DNA of 24,934 nucleotides. It comes from CAVPRW01 sp046727435 [NCBI: bacterium]. GTDB lineage: Bacteria; Tectomicrobia; Entotheonellia; J063. This document shows positions 16,590 through 24,342 of the stretch, one piece after another (the stretch's first letter is position 1; each line of letters opens with the position of its first letter). Location of the stretch: contig JBKPCR010000378.1 in NCBI GenBank assembly GCA_046727435.1, positions 1 to 24,934 of the forward strand. The letters are read 5' to 3'. The notes under the pieces are model-generated. The model saw only the letters and a list, made by a program, of their open reading frames with translations. It had not been told where the DNA came from and did no database searches. Made by a program: the position numbers and the translations under genes.

Positions 16590-17925
16590 ATCGCTCGAAG
16601 ACATCCACATCTCACGGCAGCGCTCGACGACCGCTACGTCGAAATTGAGCACTTGCATGGGGCGACCGGCGCGCGCCTCGCGGCGGCGAGCCATACCGCA
16701 GCCATTAACCAAATTGAGTCTATTGTGGCGCACGAAGGGATTGATTGTGATTTTGAGCGTCTCGATGGGTACTTGGTCGTCCCACCCGGGGCCTCGACTG
16801 ATGTGCTTGAGCACGAGTGTGCCGCTGCCCAACGCGCCGGCTTACGCGAGGTGCGGCGCCTGTCGCGTGCGCCCCTGCCGTTCTTTGATACGGGCCCCTG
16901 CGTCCAGTTTCCCCGGCAAGCGCAATGTCACCCGCTCAAGTATCTGGCGGGCCTGGCCGGAAGCATCCAGGCAGGTGGGGGCCACATCTTCACTGAGACG
17001 CATGCGACCGAGATGACTGGGGGGGACTCTGGTCACGTGACCACTAGGACCGGCGCCACCATCGCCGCGGAGACCATTGTCGCCACGAATACGCCGATCA
17101 ACAATCGTGTCATCCTGCATACCAAACAAGCCCCTTATCGGACCTACGTGATCGGGGTGTCGGTCCCCCGTGGGTCCTTACCCAAAGGGTTGTACTGGGA
17201 CACATCTGATCCGTATCACTACGTGCGGGTCGCTCGCGTCCGTGAGCACAGCGATGACCTCCTGATTGTCGGCGGCGAGGACCACAAGACAGGGCAAGCC
17301 GAGGATACTGAGGAACGGTTCGCACGGTTGGAAGCCTGGACCCGCGACCGCTTTCCGATGGCCCTGCAGGTGGCATGTCGGTGGTCCGGGCAGGTCATGG
17401 AGCCGGTCGATGGGCTCGCCTTCATTGGACGCAATCCGATGGATGCACCGAATATCTACACGGCCACGGGCGACTCAGGCAATGGCATGACCCATAGCAC
17501 CATCGCTGGGATGCTGCTGACGGCTCTGATTATGGGCCGTGACAACCCGTGGGCTATCCTCTATGATCCCAGCCGCAGGACCCTCCGCGCCCTCCAGGAG
17601 TTCGGCCGCGAAAATGTGAATGTGGCCCTTCAGTGAAGACACGGCGTGGATGACGGCTGGAGAGGTTGACACCGTCACCGCCATTCCTCTTGGCACTGGA
17701 GCCATTATGCGGCGCGGACTGAGGAAGGTGGCAATCTACCGCGATGAGGCGAATGCCGTCCATGCGTATACGGCGGAATGCCCGCATTTAGGCTGTGTGG
17801 TGGGATGGAATCCTACCGAACGTACATGGGATTGTCCGTGCCATGGGTCACGGTTCGATCCCCATGGCCATATCATGAACGGTCCCGCCAACATGGATCT
17901 GGCTCCTGCCAATCGTGAAGCTTAG
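16590..17925 (+). pseudogene. FAD-dependent oxidoreductase with C-terminal Rieske domain, truncated and frameshifted
   Basis: The open frame begins after a TGA at 16587-16589. From about 16605 (HLTAALDDRYVEIEHLHGAT) it matches the interior of a DadA-like FAD oxidoreductase fused to a Rieske domain. The N-terminal 70-80 residues with the FAD-binding GxGxxG are absent. The frame continues through KQAPYRTYVIG, GGEDHKTGQ and IGRNPMDAPNIY to TGA 17634-17636. One extra base there (a T after CAG) shifts the frame; the next frame continues directly into the linker and the Rieske domain, with CPHLGC and CPCHGSRF as 2Fe-2S ligand motifs, ending at TAG 17923-17925. Dropping that single base restores one long protein. 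Missing FAD site plus frameshift means non-functional. A TTG at 16653 could start only a headless protein. Confidence 0.75.
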
Positions 17926-18847
17926 GTCAGGGCGATGGTGCGCTTGCGTGTGGCCGAACATCTCAGTGTAGCAGGCGGGCTGGACCGCACCGGTCAACGC
18001 TGTCCATTAAGTCATCCTGCGGCTTCGCACAGGCAACCATCCGATCACATGCCTCTTGGTCCTCTTTCGACAACACTCGTCGAAACGGCATCCACCTGTG
18101 CCTCTCCTACTCGATCACCTGCCTGAAGGGCGTCATCTGGGGGCTTATCGATTCATCGCCACGAGAACTGGAAGGCCTATGGGAAAAAGCTCTGGAGTGA
18201 ATATATCAACATATCATTGACATCGAGAGTGCAATCCCGCTCTGCTCCAGTGCGTCTCCAGTGTTGACCCACCTGTCCATACCTTGAAACTGGGTCATGA
18301 CTGTTTCTATGATGAGTTTACGAGTTGCGATGCACCCTTAATGCAAGGGAGTCCAGCTCATAGGCCCCTGAGCGGAAGCGCCTGGGACTGTCTTTTTTGC
18401 TCTGATAGGTCATGTTGCACCACCGCTCTGCGAACCAAAAAGCCCTGGCACTCCCTGGGTTGCTGTTCGCCCGCCGGCGCATCGGGAGGGCTGACAACCA
18501 GAGGAGCACGCGTCTGCCACCACTGCCGACGGTGCGGGTGCAAGACTAAAACCTGCCGTAAGATCCCATGGCATCTCCAACACTGCGCCCGGTAAACCCG
18601 TTGCGCTCAACCTGCAGCCGAGATATTCTGACGGCTTATGCATAACCGAGAGCGCCTGCGGCACGGGAGGTGCAGCACAACCTCATATCCCCTGTAAGGC
18701 GCTAGGGTGAGACGGAGTCTATAGGGTTTCCTGCCCGAGCTCGTATCCACTCCCTCCCGTGCTAGTCATCGCTGCTCGACAGCCCTTCATCGTATATCTA
18801 TGAGCAGAGACGTGAAAGGGACTTCTGCTGCGGGAGAATAAGTAGCC
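17926..18847. other. 920-nt gene-poor region
   Basis: No gene is convincing. A plus-strand frame of about 70 codons (ends near 18220) reads LLLDHLPEGRHLGAYRFIAT but has no start and no recognised family. A perfect 10-bp inverted repeat (18661-18670 and 18753-18762) lies near the right end. The rest lacks coding-like frames, and several ORFs here are low-complexity shadows. It may be old, decayed DNA. Confidence 0.4.
18661..18762. repeat. 10-bp inverted repeat pair
   Basis: GCACGGGAGG at 18661-18670 and CCTCCCGTGC at 18753-18762 are perfect reverse complements, 82 nt apart, upstream of the isochorismatase-like gene. No known element was recognised. Confidence 0.35.
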
Positions 18848-19456
18848 ATGCCCCTCAACAATCACGATTTGCACGGTAATGTACCGGATGACGCGGACGT
18901 GGCGCTGCTGCTCATTGACGTCATTAACGATCTCGAGTTCGACGGCGGGGAGGCGTTGCTCACGCCAGCTCTTCCGATGGCGGAGCAGATCGCCACGCTG
19001 AAACGACAGGCCAAGCAGGCCAGCATCCCAGTAGTTTATGTGAACGATAACTTCGGGCGCTGGCAGTCGGATTTTGCCAAGCTACTCGCCCACTGTCTGG
19101 GCGATGGGGTGCGGGGACAACCGCTGGCGGAGCGATTACGACCTGAGCCTGACGATTATTTCGTGCTCAAGCCGAAGCACTCCGGGTTTTATGCTACCAC
19201 CCTCGATCTTCTGCTCCGCTATCTCAAGGTCACCACAGTGATCCTCACCGGGCTAACCGGGGACATCTGTGTGCTCTTTACCGCTAATGACGCCTATATG
19301 CGAGACCTGCACTTAGTGGTCCCCGCCGATTGTGTCGCCTCCCAGGATCCCGACGAGAACCGGCATGCCCTGAGGCACATGGCCCGGGTGCTCAAGGCGG
19401 ACATCCGGCCATCGACGGCGCTGAACCTCCACGCGCTCAAGCGCCAGGCGGGATAG
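18848..19456 (+). CDS. Isochorismatase-family cysteine hydrolase
   Basis: This 202-residue protein has the full catalytic triad of the cysteine hydrolase superfamily. Asp24 lies in LLLIDVIND, Lys108 in VLKPKHSGFYATTLD, and Cys141 in GLTGDICVLFTANDAYMRD. The family hydrolyses amides or vinyl ethers (nicotinamide, isochorismate, N-carbamoyl compounds and others). The sequence does not fix the substrate, and no siderophore or NAD-salvage genes are nearby. GGGAG lies upstream of the ATG in GCGGGAGAATAAGTAGCC. It stands alone: the upstream 900 nt are gene-poor and the downstream DNA is an integrase remnant. It is a soluble cytoplasmic protein of normal length. Confidence 0.88.
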   Translation: MPLNNHDLHGNVPDDADVALLLIDVINDLEFDGGEALLTPALPMAEQIATLKRQAKQASIPVVYVNDNFGRWQSDFAKLLAHCLGDGVRGQPLAERLRPEPDDYFVLKPKHSGFYATTLDLLLRYLKVTTVILTGLTGDICVLFTANDAYMRDLHLVVPADCVASQDPDENRHALRHMARVLKADIRPSTALNLHALKRQAG

Positions 19457-19474
19457 TAAGGAGAGCGTTAAATT

Positions 19475-19771
19475 CTAGGGGGGACGAGCCTTCAGACGAC
19501 GTGTAAACAGCTGCCGCGTCTGGGCATCCGGGATGACCGTGGTATAGCGCAGATAGACCATAGTGTTCTGGATATTGGCGTGCCCTAAGCGATCCTGCAC
19601 GAAGGCCATATCAGTCCCGGCGTCGACCACATACACCGCGATGGCATGACGCAATGCATGAAAGCGCCTCTTCGCCTTGGCAATCCCAGCCTAATCCCCA
19701 TACATCCGCATCAAGTCCCAGTTAGAGCGTCGTTCTGAGGGCAGGCCACGATGGATGTGATCTTCACTCAT
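19475..19771 (-). pseudogene. Tyrosine recombinase (phage-type integrase), C-terminal remnant
   Basis: The minus frame from ATG 19771 reads MSEDHIHRGLPSERRSNWDL, then MRMYGD, then a TAG at about 19690, then AGIAKAKRRFHALRHAIAVY. It continues with MAFVQDRLGHANIQNTMVY and ends at TAG 19477-19475. The HALRH box, the LGHANIQNT box and the nucleophile Tyr in TMVY are the conserved C-terminal elements of the family. The N-terminal core-binding part and the first catalytic Arg are missing, and an amber codon interrupts the rest. An IS110 remnant begins on the other strand exactly where this frame's upstream end lies, so its insertion may have truncated the integrase. Confidence 0.72.
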
Positions 19772-20279
19772 TGTGCACGGTTAGATGTGCATAGGAGGAC
19801 GGTGAGGGTGTCCTGCGTGACGCCCGATCCCACGGGCCGGCGCTCGGACGGCTTCATGAAGCTGCAGGAGTTTGGCACCATGACGCGGCACTTGCTGGCC
19901 TAGTCTAACTGGCTGGCTGAAGTGGGGGCCACTCACGTTGCGAGGGAGAGCACTGGCAAGTATTGCCAAGCTACTGGTTGCGGCATGAGGCACGGGCATA
20001 GCACGGTTCGCCACGGCGGCGTATAGCAAGGGCACCTATCTGGCGGCCCTCTATCAGCACTTGGCTGCCCGCCGGGGCAAGAAACGAGCCATCGTGGCCG
20101 TCGCCCACTCTATTGTCATGAGTGCGTTCCATAGGCTGTCCCGCCACGAACCTTATCAGGAGCTGGGTCCAAACTACCTCGACGACCGGCGCCGTCACCA
20201 GCTTGTGGATCGACTGGCACGGCGGCTGGAGGGTTTGGGTTATGGTGTCAGCGTCGAACTTGTCCTTGCTCCAGTATAG
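19770..20279 (+). pseudogene. IS110-family transposase, internally deleted
   Basis: The plus frame through 19784 reads ARLDVHRRTVRVSCVTPDPT, then FGTMTRHLLA, a TAG, and SNWLAEVGATHVARESTGKY. This is the N-terminal DEDD-type domain of IS110 transposases (DVHK-x-TV, ESTGVY). The frame ends at TAG near 20025. From 20018 a second frame gives KGTYLAALYQHLAARRGKKR, AIVAVAHSIV and NYLDDRRRHQLVDRLARRLE, the typical C-terminus, ending at TAG 20277-20279. About 200 or more middle residues are missing and the halves are out of frame. Both ends are recognisable, so this is a deleted copy and not active. IS110 elements have no typical inverted repeats, so the boundaries cannot be set. Confidence 0.72.
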
Positions 20280-20426
20280 CGAGAAAATTTTCAAGATAGT
20301 ATCACTTTTGGTGCACGCCGGATGGGATGTTTGCCTGCCGCGGATGGGAGCTGTTGGAGGTGGCCCCTGGGGGATACATCCCACAGCACGGGACTGACGT
20401 CAGGCGTCTGCACGAGTCTCCCGACC
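20280..20426. other. Short spacer between IS110 remnant and unknown gene
   Basis: No gene or clear terminator is visible. Confidence 0.3.
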
Positions 20427-21061
20427 TCAATGGGGGAAGCCGAAGCGCCCCTTCATGTCGTGGTCGCTGTGATTGCGCCAGCCGATCACCGGTTTGAACG
20501 TGTGCAGCTTGGCTGGCATCGTGAGCAGCGCATACACGCGATCCGGGTTGTACACCCGATGGCCCCCTCTCGCGATGACGATGGTCATACCGTGCAACGG
20601 CTTGCCCCGATGGGCCACCCACTCGACGAAGGTGAGTTGATCGACTGCGTTGGCGATATAGTTGTAAGACACCTGTGGGGCCTCAGACGCCCAACAGCCG
20701 AAGAGCGCTAGGTCGCCGAGGGAGAGCATCCGCAGCAGGTCCTCTGGGTTCGCGGCGATGAAGTATGCCTCTTGCCAGGCCACCATTTCGGTTCTCACCA
20801 CGAAGGTATAGGTATCGCCAGAGTTCCCGTCCCACACCAGCGTTGTCCATCTTTGCTTAGGGGTGGGCAGCAGCACAGAGAGCCGCGCCGGGACCTTGCC
20901 CCCCCGAGATGGTCCAGCAGGTGCACCTCACGCCTGGGAATGAGAGCGGCAGGCGCAAAGGCCATCTGATCGAGGCGGGTTTCAAGACGCGCCAGCGTGT
21001 TCGTGCCCGGCAGGTGCGTCGCGGGCGGCCAGGAATACGCCGACACGGTCAGGTAAACCAT
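20427..21061 (-). pseudogene. Unknown ~210-residue protein, frameshifted at a C7/G7 tract
   Basis: Two overlapping minus frames join into one protein. The upstream one starts at 21061 (MVYLTVSAYSWPPATHLPGT) and reads to VHLLDHLGG. The downstream one carries KVPARLSVLLPTPKQRWTTL, VWDGNSGDTYTFVVRTEMVA and GHRVYNPDRVYALLTMPAKL to TGA 20429-20427. They meet at seven C on the plus strand (20899-20905); one more base would restore a continuous frame. I do not recognise a family. The chain looks globular, with many aromatic residues, and has no signal peptide or membrane segment. It may be a real gene with a homopolymer error, a slippage-prone gene or a recent pseudogene. GTG 20876 would be the start of the second frame alone. 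Confidence 0.5.
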
Positions 21062-21088
21062 ATGAGATCGTCGCGCGGAGGACCGTAA

Positions 21089-21262
21089 AAGTCGACGCTA
21101 CTCAAAGCCTCGCCACTACACCCCGTCACCACCGTTGTCCCTTACACAGCGACGGGCGATCCATCGGGAGCAGTATATTCAGTTGCTGGGGTTGATGGCC
21201 GCCACGTCACCCAGGTCCGAGCGATCGACGTACTCAACCTACCATCGTGGCGCGAAAGTTGA
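21089..21262 (+). other. Short plus frame, possible gene remnant
   Basis: Between TAA 21086-21088 and TGA 21260-21262 the frame is open for 57 codons and reads protein-like (VVPYTATGDPSGAVYSVAG, VDGRHVTQVRAIDVL). It has no start codon and no recognised family. It may be a fragment of a lost gene. Confidence 0.25.
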
Positions 21263-21279
21263 CACCACATAGAGCCACG

Positions 21280-21549
21280 TTACGCGCCTACCCCTCTATG
21301 CCGTTCCGATTGCGCGATCTGCCCCAGCGCCTTCCGTGCTTCCGTGAGGTTCTTGAGTACTTCTTCCCAACATCGGCGCTCATCCTGGATGGTGTACTGC
21401 TCTTGAGGGTGAGGCGCCCCTTGGGCTGTGCCTTGACCCATATCCCGCGACATGTCGGGTACGGTAGACGCTTTCAACAACACCGTAATCATTTGCCTGG
21501 CTTCTTCTAACAGAGCGTCTACGAGCTCGGTGCGTTTCTGCGATTCCAT
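21280..21549 (-). CDS. Small helical protein of unknown function
   Basis: This 89-residue protein starts at ATG 21549, chosen because AAGGAGAA lies 4-5 nt upstream; a longer frame to 21591 has no such site. It is hydrophilic and predicted mainly helical: an N-terminal helix (ELVDALLEEARQMITVLLKA), a polar linker rich in Gln, Gly and Pro, and a second helix (CWEEVLKNLTEARKALGQIA). No signal peptide, membrane segment or known motif is seen. It lies downstream of a holin-III-like remnant and a DUF3618-YihY gene on the same strand, so it may belong to that envelope cluster. Function unknown. Confidence 0.6.
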   Translation of the reverse strand: MESQKRTELVDALLEEARQMITVLLKASTVPDMSRDMGQGTAQGAPHPQEQYTIQDERRCWEEVLKNLTEARKALGQIAQSERHRGVGA

Positions 21550-21587
21550 GGATTTCTCCTTAGGATGGGTGCTTTCCTTAATCAGGA

Positions 21588-21785
21588 TCAAGAGCCACCC
21601 ACAAATGGCAGCGATCCCGATTCAAGGCCTAGGGACATCACGGTGCATCTAGCTTTCCGGATCTCGACTTGGACTTCATGATTCGCCAGCGCCACCTCTT
21701 GTCACAGAAGCTTCTGCGCATCATGCATCAGGCCTGTGATCAGCGCCCCCAATGTCGGTTCTTGGCTATAAGCGGAATGGTTCAC
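21588..21785 (-). pseudogene. Phage holin III / DUF1469-like protein, N-terminal remnant
   Basis: From GTG 21785, preceded by GGAGGAGG about 11 nt upstream, the frame reads MNHSAYSQEPTLGALITGLM and HDAQKLL, then TGA at 21704-21702, then directly QEVALANHEVQVEIRKAR in the same frame. This is the usual start of DUF1469/YqjE-type proteins (HDAQELVRQEVALAR...). The hydrophobic membrane half that should follow is replaced by unrelated sequence ending at TGA 21590-21588. Stop plus lost C-terminus means non-functional. Its place downstream of a gene with a DUF3618-type N-terminus and a YihY domain fits the common DUF3618-holin-YihY arrangement. Confidence 0.6.
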
Positions 21786-21923
21786 GACTGAAGCACCTCC
21801 TCCCGTTCAGGGGATCAAGTCATCCATCGCCCTCCTGCTGATGACGATGGCATCAGCCCCGCCACGCCCTACACCACCCAGACATCCAGACACGAGGACA
21901 TGACCGACTACATCAACGGCGCG

Positions 21924-23240
21924 CTATAGGTCCAACAACTGTTTTTCGCCCGTGTCCTTCCCGTCCTGCGCGGCATGTTCGATTTCGGCATTGAGTTCAC
22001 CACCGATCAGGATGAAGAGGCCGCTCAGATACATCCAGGTGAGCAGCACGATCACGGCACCGATGCTGCCATAGGTCGCGTTATACGAGCCAACATGATT
22101 GACATAAAAGGCAAAACCCAGGGAGGTAAGGAGCCGGCCGATGACCGCGACCGCGGAGCCCGGCGTCATCCACGTCCACTCTTGCTCGACGTCGGGTGCA
22201 CGATAGCACAGCAGCGCCATCGCCATGATCAACAACCCCATAATCACCGGCCAGCGCACGAGATTCCAGCTCATGGCAAACACCTCGCCCAGGCCCACAA
22301 GATCGGCCACCCAGCGGCCGAGCGCCGGGCCAAACGTGAGCAGCACGAGCGCGACCACCAGGAAGACCGACAGCCCCACGGTGAGCCCGATGGCCACGAG
22401 GCGGACCTTCCAGAACGGGCGGCCCTCGTCCACGTCGTAGGCGCGGTTGAGGCTGTCGATGATGGCGGTGAGGGCGCTGGAGGAGGTCCACAGCGCGGCT
22501 AAAATCCCGAATGAGAGGAGCCCGCCGCGCTCGCCCGTGACGAGTTGGTGCAGGTGCTCTTGGACGAGCCGGAGGGCGTCACTTGGCAGCAGCGGAGCCA
22601 GCCCCGCCATGATCCGGCCGAGCAGGTCCGGGATGGGCAGGTAGCCCAGGAGCGTGGTCAGGAAGAGGAAGAAGGGGAACAGCGCGAAGAGAAAGTAATA
22701 GGCGAGCTGGGCGGCCCGGCCAAGACAGTCATCGTCCTGAATTTCGTGCATGACTCGCCGCACCAGTTCCTTTGCGCCTAAGCTTCCGAGGTTCCAGGCG
22801 GATGGGCGTGACTCAGGCGGCGTCGCCCTCGTGGGTTCCCCCGGCGTCAGCGGGGCCACTGCTTGTGGGGACGGCTGCGGCGGCGAGTCCGAGTCATAGA
22901 TCTGAGGCATGGCGCGCGCCGCCGCCGATGGCACGGTTGGCGAGGCTCCCATAGCCCGGTGAGGCAGACTCTGCACCGACCTGATCGGTCGAGTCTGAGC
23001 GCCTCTTAGGTAATAGCCAAATAGTGCCCCACCCGCAATGATCAGCCAAGGATACTGGTGGAGCAGCGTCGTGCCCTTAGTGGTCGTCTCCTGCAAGCCG
23101 CGCACCGGAGCGAATATAGTCTGCTCCACGGTCGCAGGGACTTTCTGCAATACATACTGTTTCAACAGGTCGAGCTTGGCCGTCATCGCTGTCCGAGTCT
23201 GCTCGATCTGCTGACGGAGCTGAGCGGCCTGGATTTCCAT
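21924..23240 (-). CDS. DUF3618-YihY/BrkB fusion, inner-membrane protein
   Basis: This 438-residue protein has two parts. Residues about 1-80 (QLRQQIEQTRTAMTAKLDLL, then LHQYPWLIIAGGALFGYYLRG) resemble a DUF3618 domain with one membrane helix. A Pro/Ser-rich linker (about 85-150) follows. Residues about 155-425 form the YihY/virulence-factor-BrkB domain with roughly six membrane segments, including LAYYFLFALFPFFLFLTTLL, ALWTSSSALTAIIDSLNRAY and the C-terminal YGSIGAVIVLLTWMYLSGLF. YihY proteins are inner-membrane proteins of unclear, possibly transport-related function. ATG 23240 is preceded by AGGAG 8 nt upstream. It is probably co-transcribed with the holin remnant and the small protein at 21280-21549. 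YihY proteins without the N-terminal part are about 290 residues, so the added domain and linker account for the length. Confidence 0.85.
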   Translation of the reverse strand: MEIQAAQLRQQIEQTRTAMTAKLDLLKQYVLQKVPATVEQTIFAPVRGLQETTTKGTTLLHQYPWLIIAGGALFGYYLRGAQTRPIRSVQSLPHRAMGASPTVPSAAARAMPQIYDSDSPPQPSPQAVAPLTPGEPTRATPPESRPSAWNLGSLGAKELVRRVMHEIQDDDCLGRAAQLAYYFLFALFPFFLFLTTLLGYLPIPDLLGRIMAGLAPLLPSDALRLVQEHLHQLVTGERGGLLSFGILAALWTSSSALTAIIDSLNRAYDVDEGRPFWKVRLVAIGLTVGLSVFLVVALVLLTFGPALGRWVADLVGLGEVFAMSWNLVRWPVIMGLLIMAMALLCYRAPDVEQEWTWMTPGSAVAVIGRLLTSLGFAFYVNHVGSYNATYGSIGAVIVLLTWMYLSGLFILIGGELNAEIEHAAQDGKDTGEKQLLDL

Positions 23241-23391
23241 ATGATCAGCTCCTCATCTCAAACATGTATGAAATAATGAGGCAAGGCACCAGGCGAAGGG
23301 CACCTCAACATTGCACCTAGCAATCCCCGTTCCCTGTCGGTCGCGGGGTAGGCGGTCGGCCCGCCCACATTACATGAGGGCCAGCATAGGT

Positions 23392-23425
23392 GAGGCGAAT
23401 AACCTGAGGCGAACAACCTGAGGCA
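23392..23425. repeat. Short tandem repeat, GAGGCGAAnAACCT-type
   Basis: Near-identical units GAGGCGAATAACCT and GAGGCGAACAACCT are followed by a partial GAGGC. This is a minor tandem duplication in non-coding DNA. Confidence 0.5.
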
Positions 23426-23440
23426 TATCCAATCACTCCA

Positions 23441-23461
23441 GGGCTCCTACCTCTAGAGCCC
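23441..23461. other. Possible stem-loop GGGCTC/GAGCCC
   Basis: A 6-bp perfect stem with a 9-nt loop lies between the DUF1206 remnant and the DUF3618-YihY gene. No T-run is seen on either strand. Confidence 0.25.
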
Positions 23462-23639
23462 GACTAGGCATCTCAAAATGATGCACTCATCTGTCTCACG
23501 CTCTTGTTCTGAAAAAGCGTGCAGTACCAGACTAATGTCATGCCTGGGTGTGTGTTGCTAGGGCCTCAGCCTTGCCATCTAGGGTGGGGATAACACAGAT
23601 AATCGAAAATTGGCACACAAACGATCGGGTGCAGGCAGA

Positions 23640-24036
23640 CTACATCCATACCGTGAAGCTGCCATAGATCAGCCCAATCACGGCATAGCCGAGGCGGGCG
23701 ACAATGCCTTTCGCGTCGGAGCCTTTGCGTTCAGTGTCCTGGATCGCCTGGGTCAGACACCAGAGTGTATAGCCCATGAAACCGACGGCAATCACTCCGA
23801 GCATGACCTGTCCATACGGCTGAGATAAAATCTCTACCAGCGCACCCCGCGAGCCGGTGGTCCTGCCGCCGCGATGGAATGCCGCCAGCGCCGCCAGGCT
23901 GCCGATGACGATATATACCACTCCCTGGGCAGCGAAGCCAAATCGCGCCAGCGGCACGATTCACCGACGCGCCTCGTGCGAAAGACGTTCCCCCCTGGTC
24001 TTTCATAGTGTTGGGGGAGAAATTGCTCTCTCGCAT
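23640..24036 (-). pseudogene. DUF1206-family membrane protein, frameshifted and shortened
   Basis: ATG 24036, preceded by a strong GGAGGAGGGG site, opens a frame reading MRESNFSPNTMKDQGGTSFA and RGASVN. Near 23960 the frame shifts. The continuing frame carries PLARFGFAAQGVVYIVIGSL, VMLGVIAVGFMGYTLWCLTQ and RLGYAVIGLIYGSF. These are the first DUF1206 repeat and the start of the second, each a membrane-helix pair. It ends abruptly at 23640, whereas family members have about 250-280 residues with three such repeats. So the gene has a single frameshift and a missing C-terminal half. The strong ribosome site shows it was once well expressed. Confidence 0.65.
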
Positions 24037-24342
24037 GGATCCCCTCCTCCGCCATTCGCTCGATAAGCCTCTTTCATCGTTGTGGCTCTGCGTTGGGAGG
24101 GACTTCTCCCGACCCTGCTGCACGTGCCGACTATCTTGGCGTGTCGCGACTGTCCCCACTGTGACCCGCGAACTGGATCGGAAGAAGGCTTTCTATTGAT
24201 CTTTAGCTCCACTAGGGAGAGTAAATTAGCTGGTTACACGGGCGCACCGGAGGGCTGTCGTACAGCCCCCCGTGCCGCACCCGGTGTCCAGAGGGAAGCT
24301 AGTTATCTCTCCCATTGCGGTACAGCTGGAGGAGGCTGTATG
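24037..24342. other. Intergenic region with a nested stem-loop
   Basis: It lies between the crystallin gene and the DUF1206 remnant, both on the minus strand. Its main feature is the hairpin at 24237-24274. No gene is supported. Confidence 0.45.
24237..24274 (-). terminator. Stem-loop downstream of the crystallin gene
   Basis: The inner stem GGGCTGT/ACAGCCC (24252-24258, 24262-24268) has a 3-nt loop and is enclosed by CACGGG/CCCGTG (24237-24242, 24269-24274). It lies about 70 nt past the crystallin stop. The U-tract is poor, so it may terminate weakly or protect the transcript end. Confidence 0.4.

Larger units (their letters stand above)
23241..23639. other. 400-nt intergenic region with small repeats and hairpins
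   Basis: No gene is seen. It contains three tandem copies of a unit like GAGGCGAA(T/C)AACCT (23392-23425), an inverted repeat GGGCTC/GAGCCC (23441-23446, 23456-23461) and another CACGCT/AGCGTG (23497-23502, 23516-23521). The promoter of the DUF3618-YihY gene and the terminator of the DUF1206 remnant should lie here. Confidence 0.4.

Noticed and set aside
18127-18220. Plus frame with LLLDHLPEGRHLGAYRFIAT
   Set aside because: It has no start codon and no recognised family and is too short to claim as a gene.
21975-22502. 175-codon plus ORF opposite the YihY domain
   Set aside because: It has His/Arg/Glu/Asp-rich shadow composition and lies antisense to a clear membrane protein gene.
23392-23425. 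Possible CRISPR-like repeats
   Set aside because: The units are only about 14 bp, directly adjacent and without spacers, so this is a simple tandem duplication.
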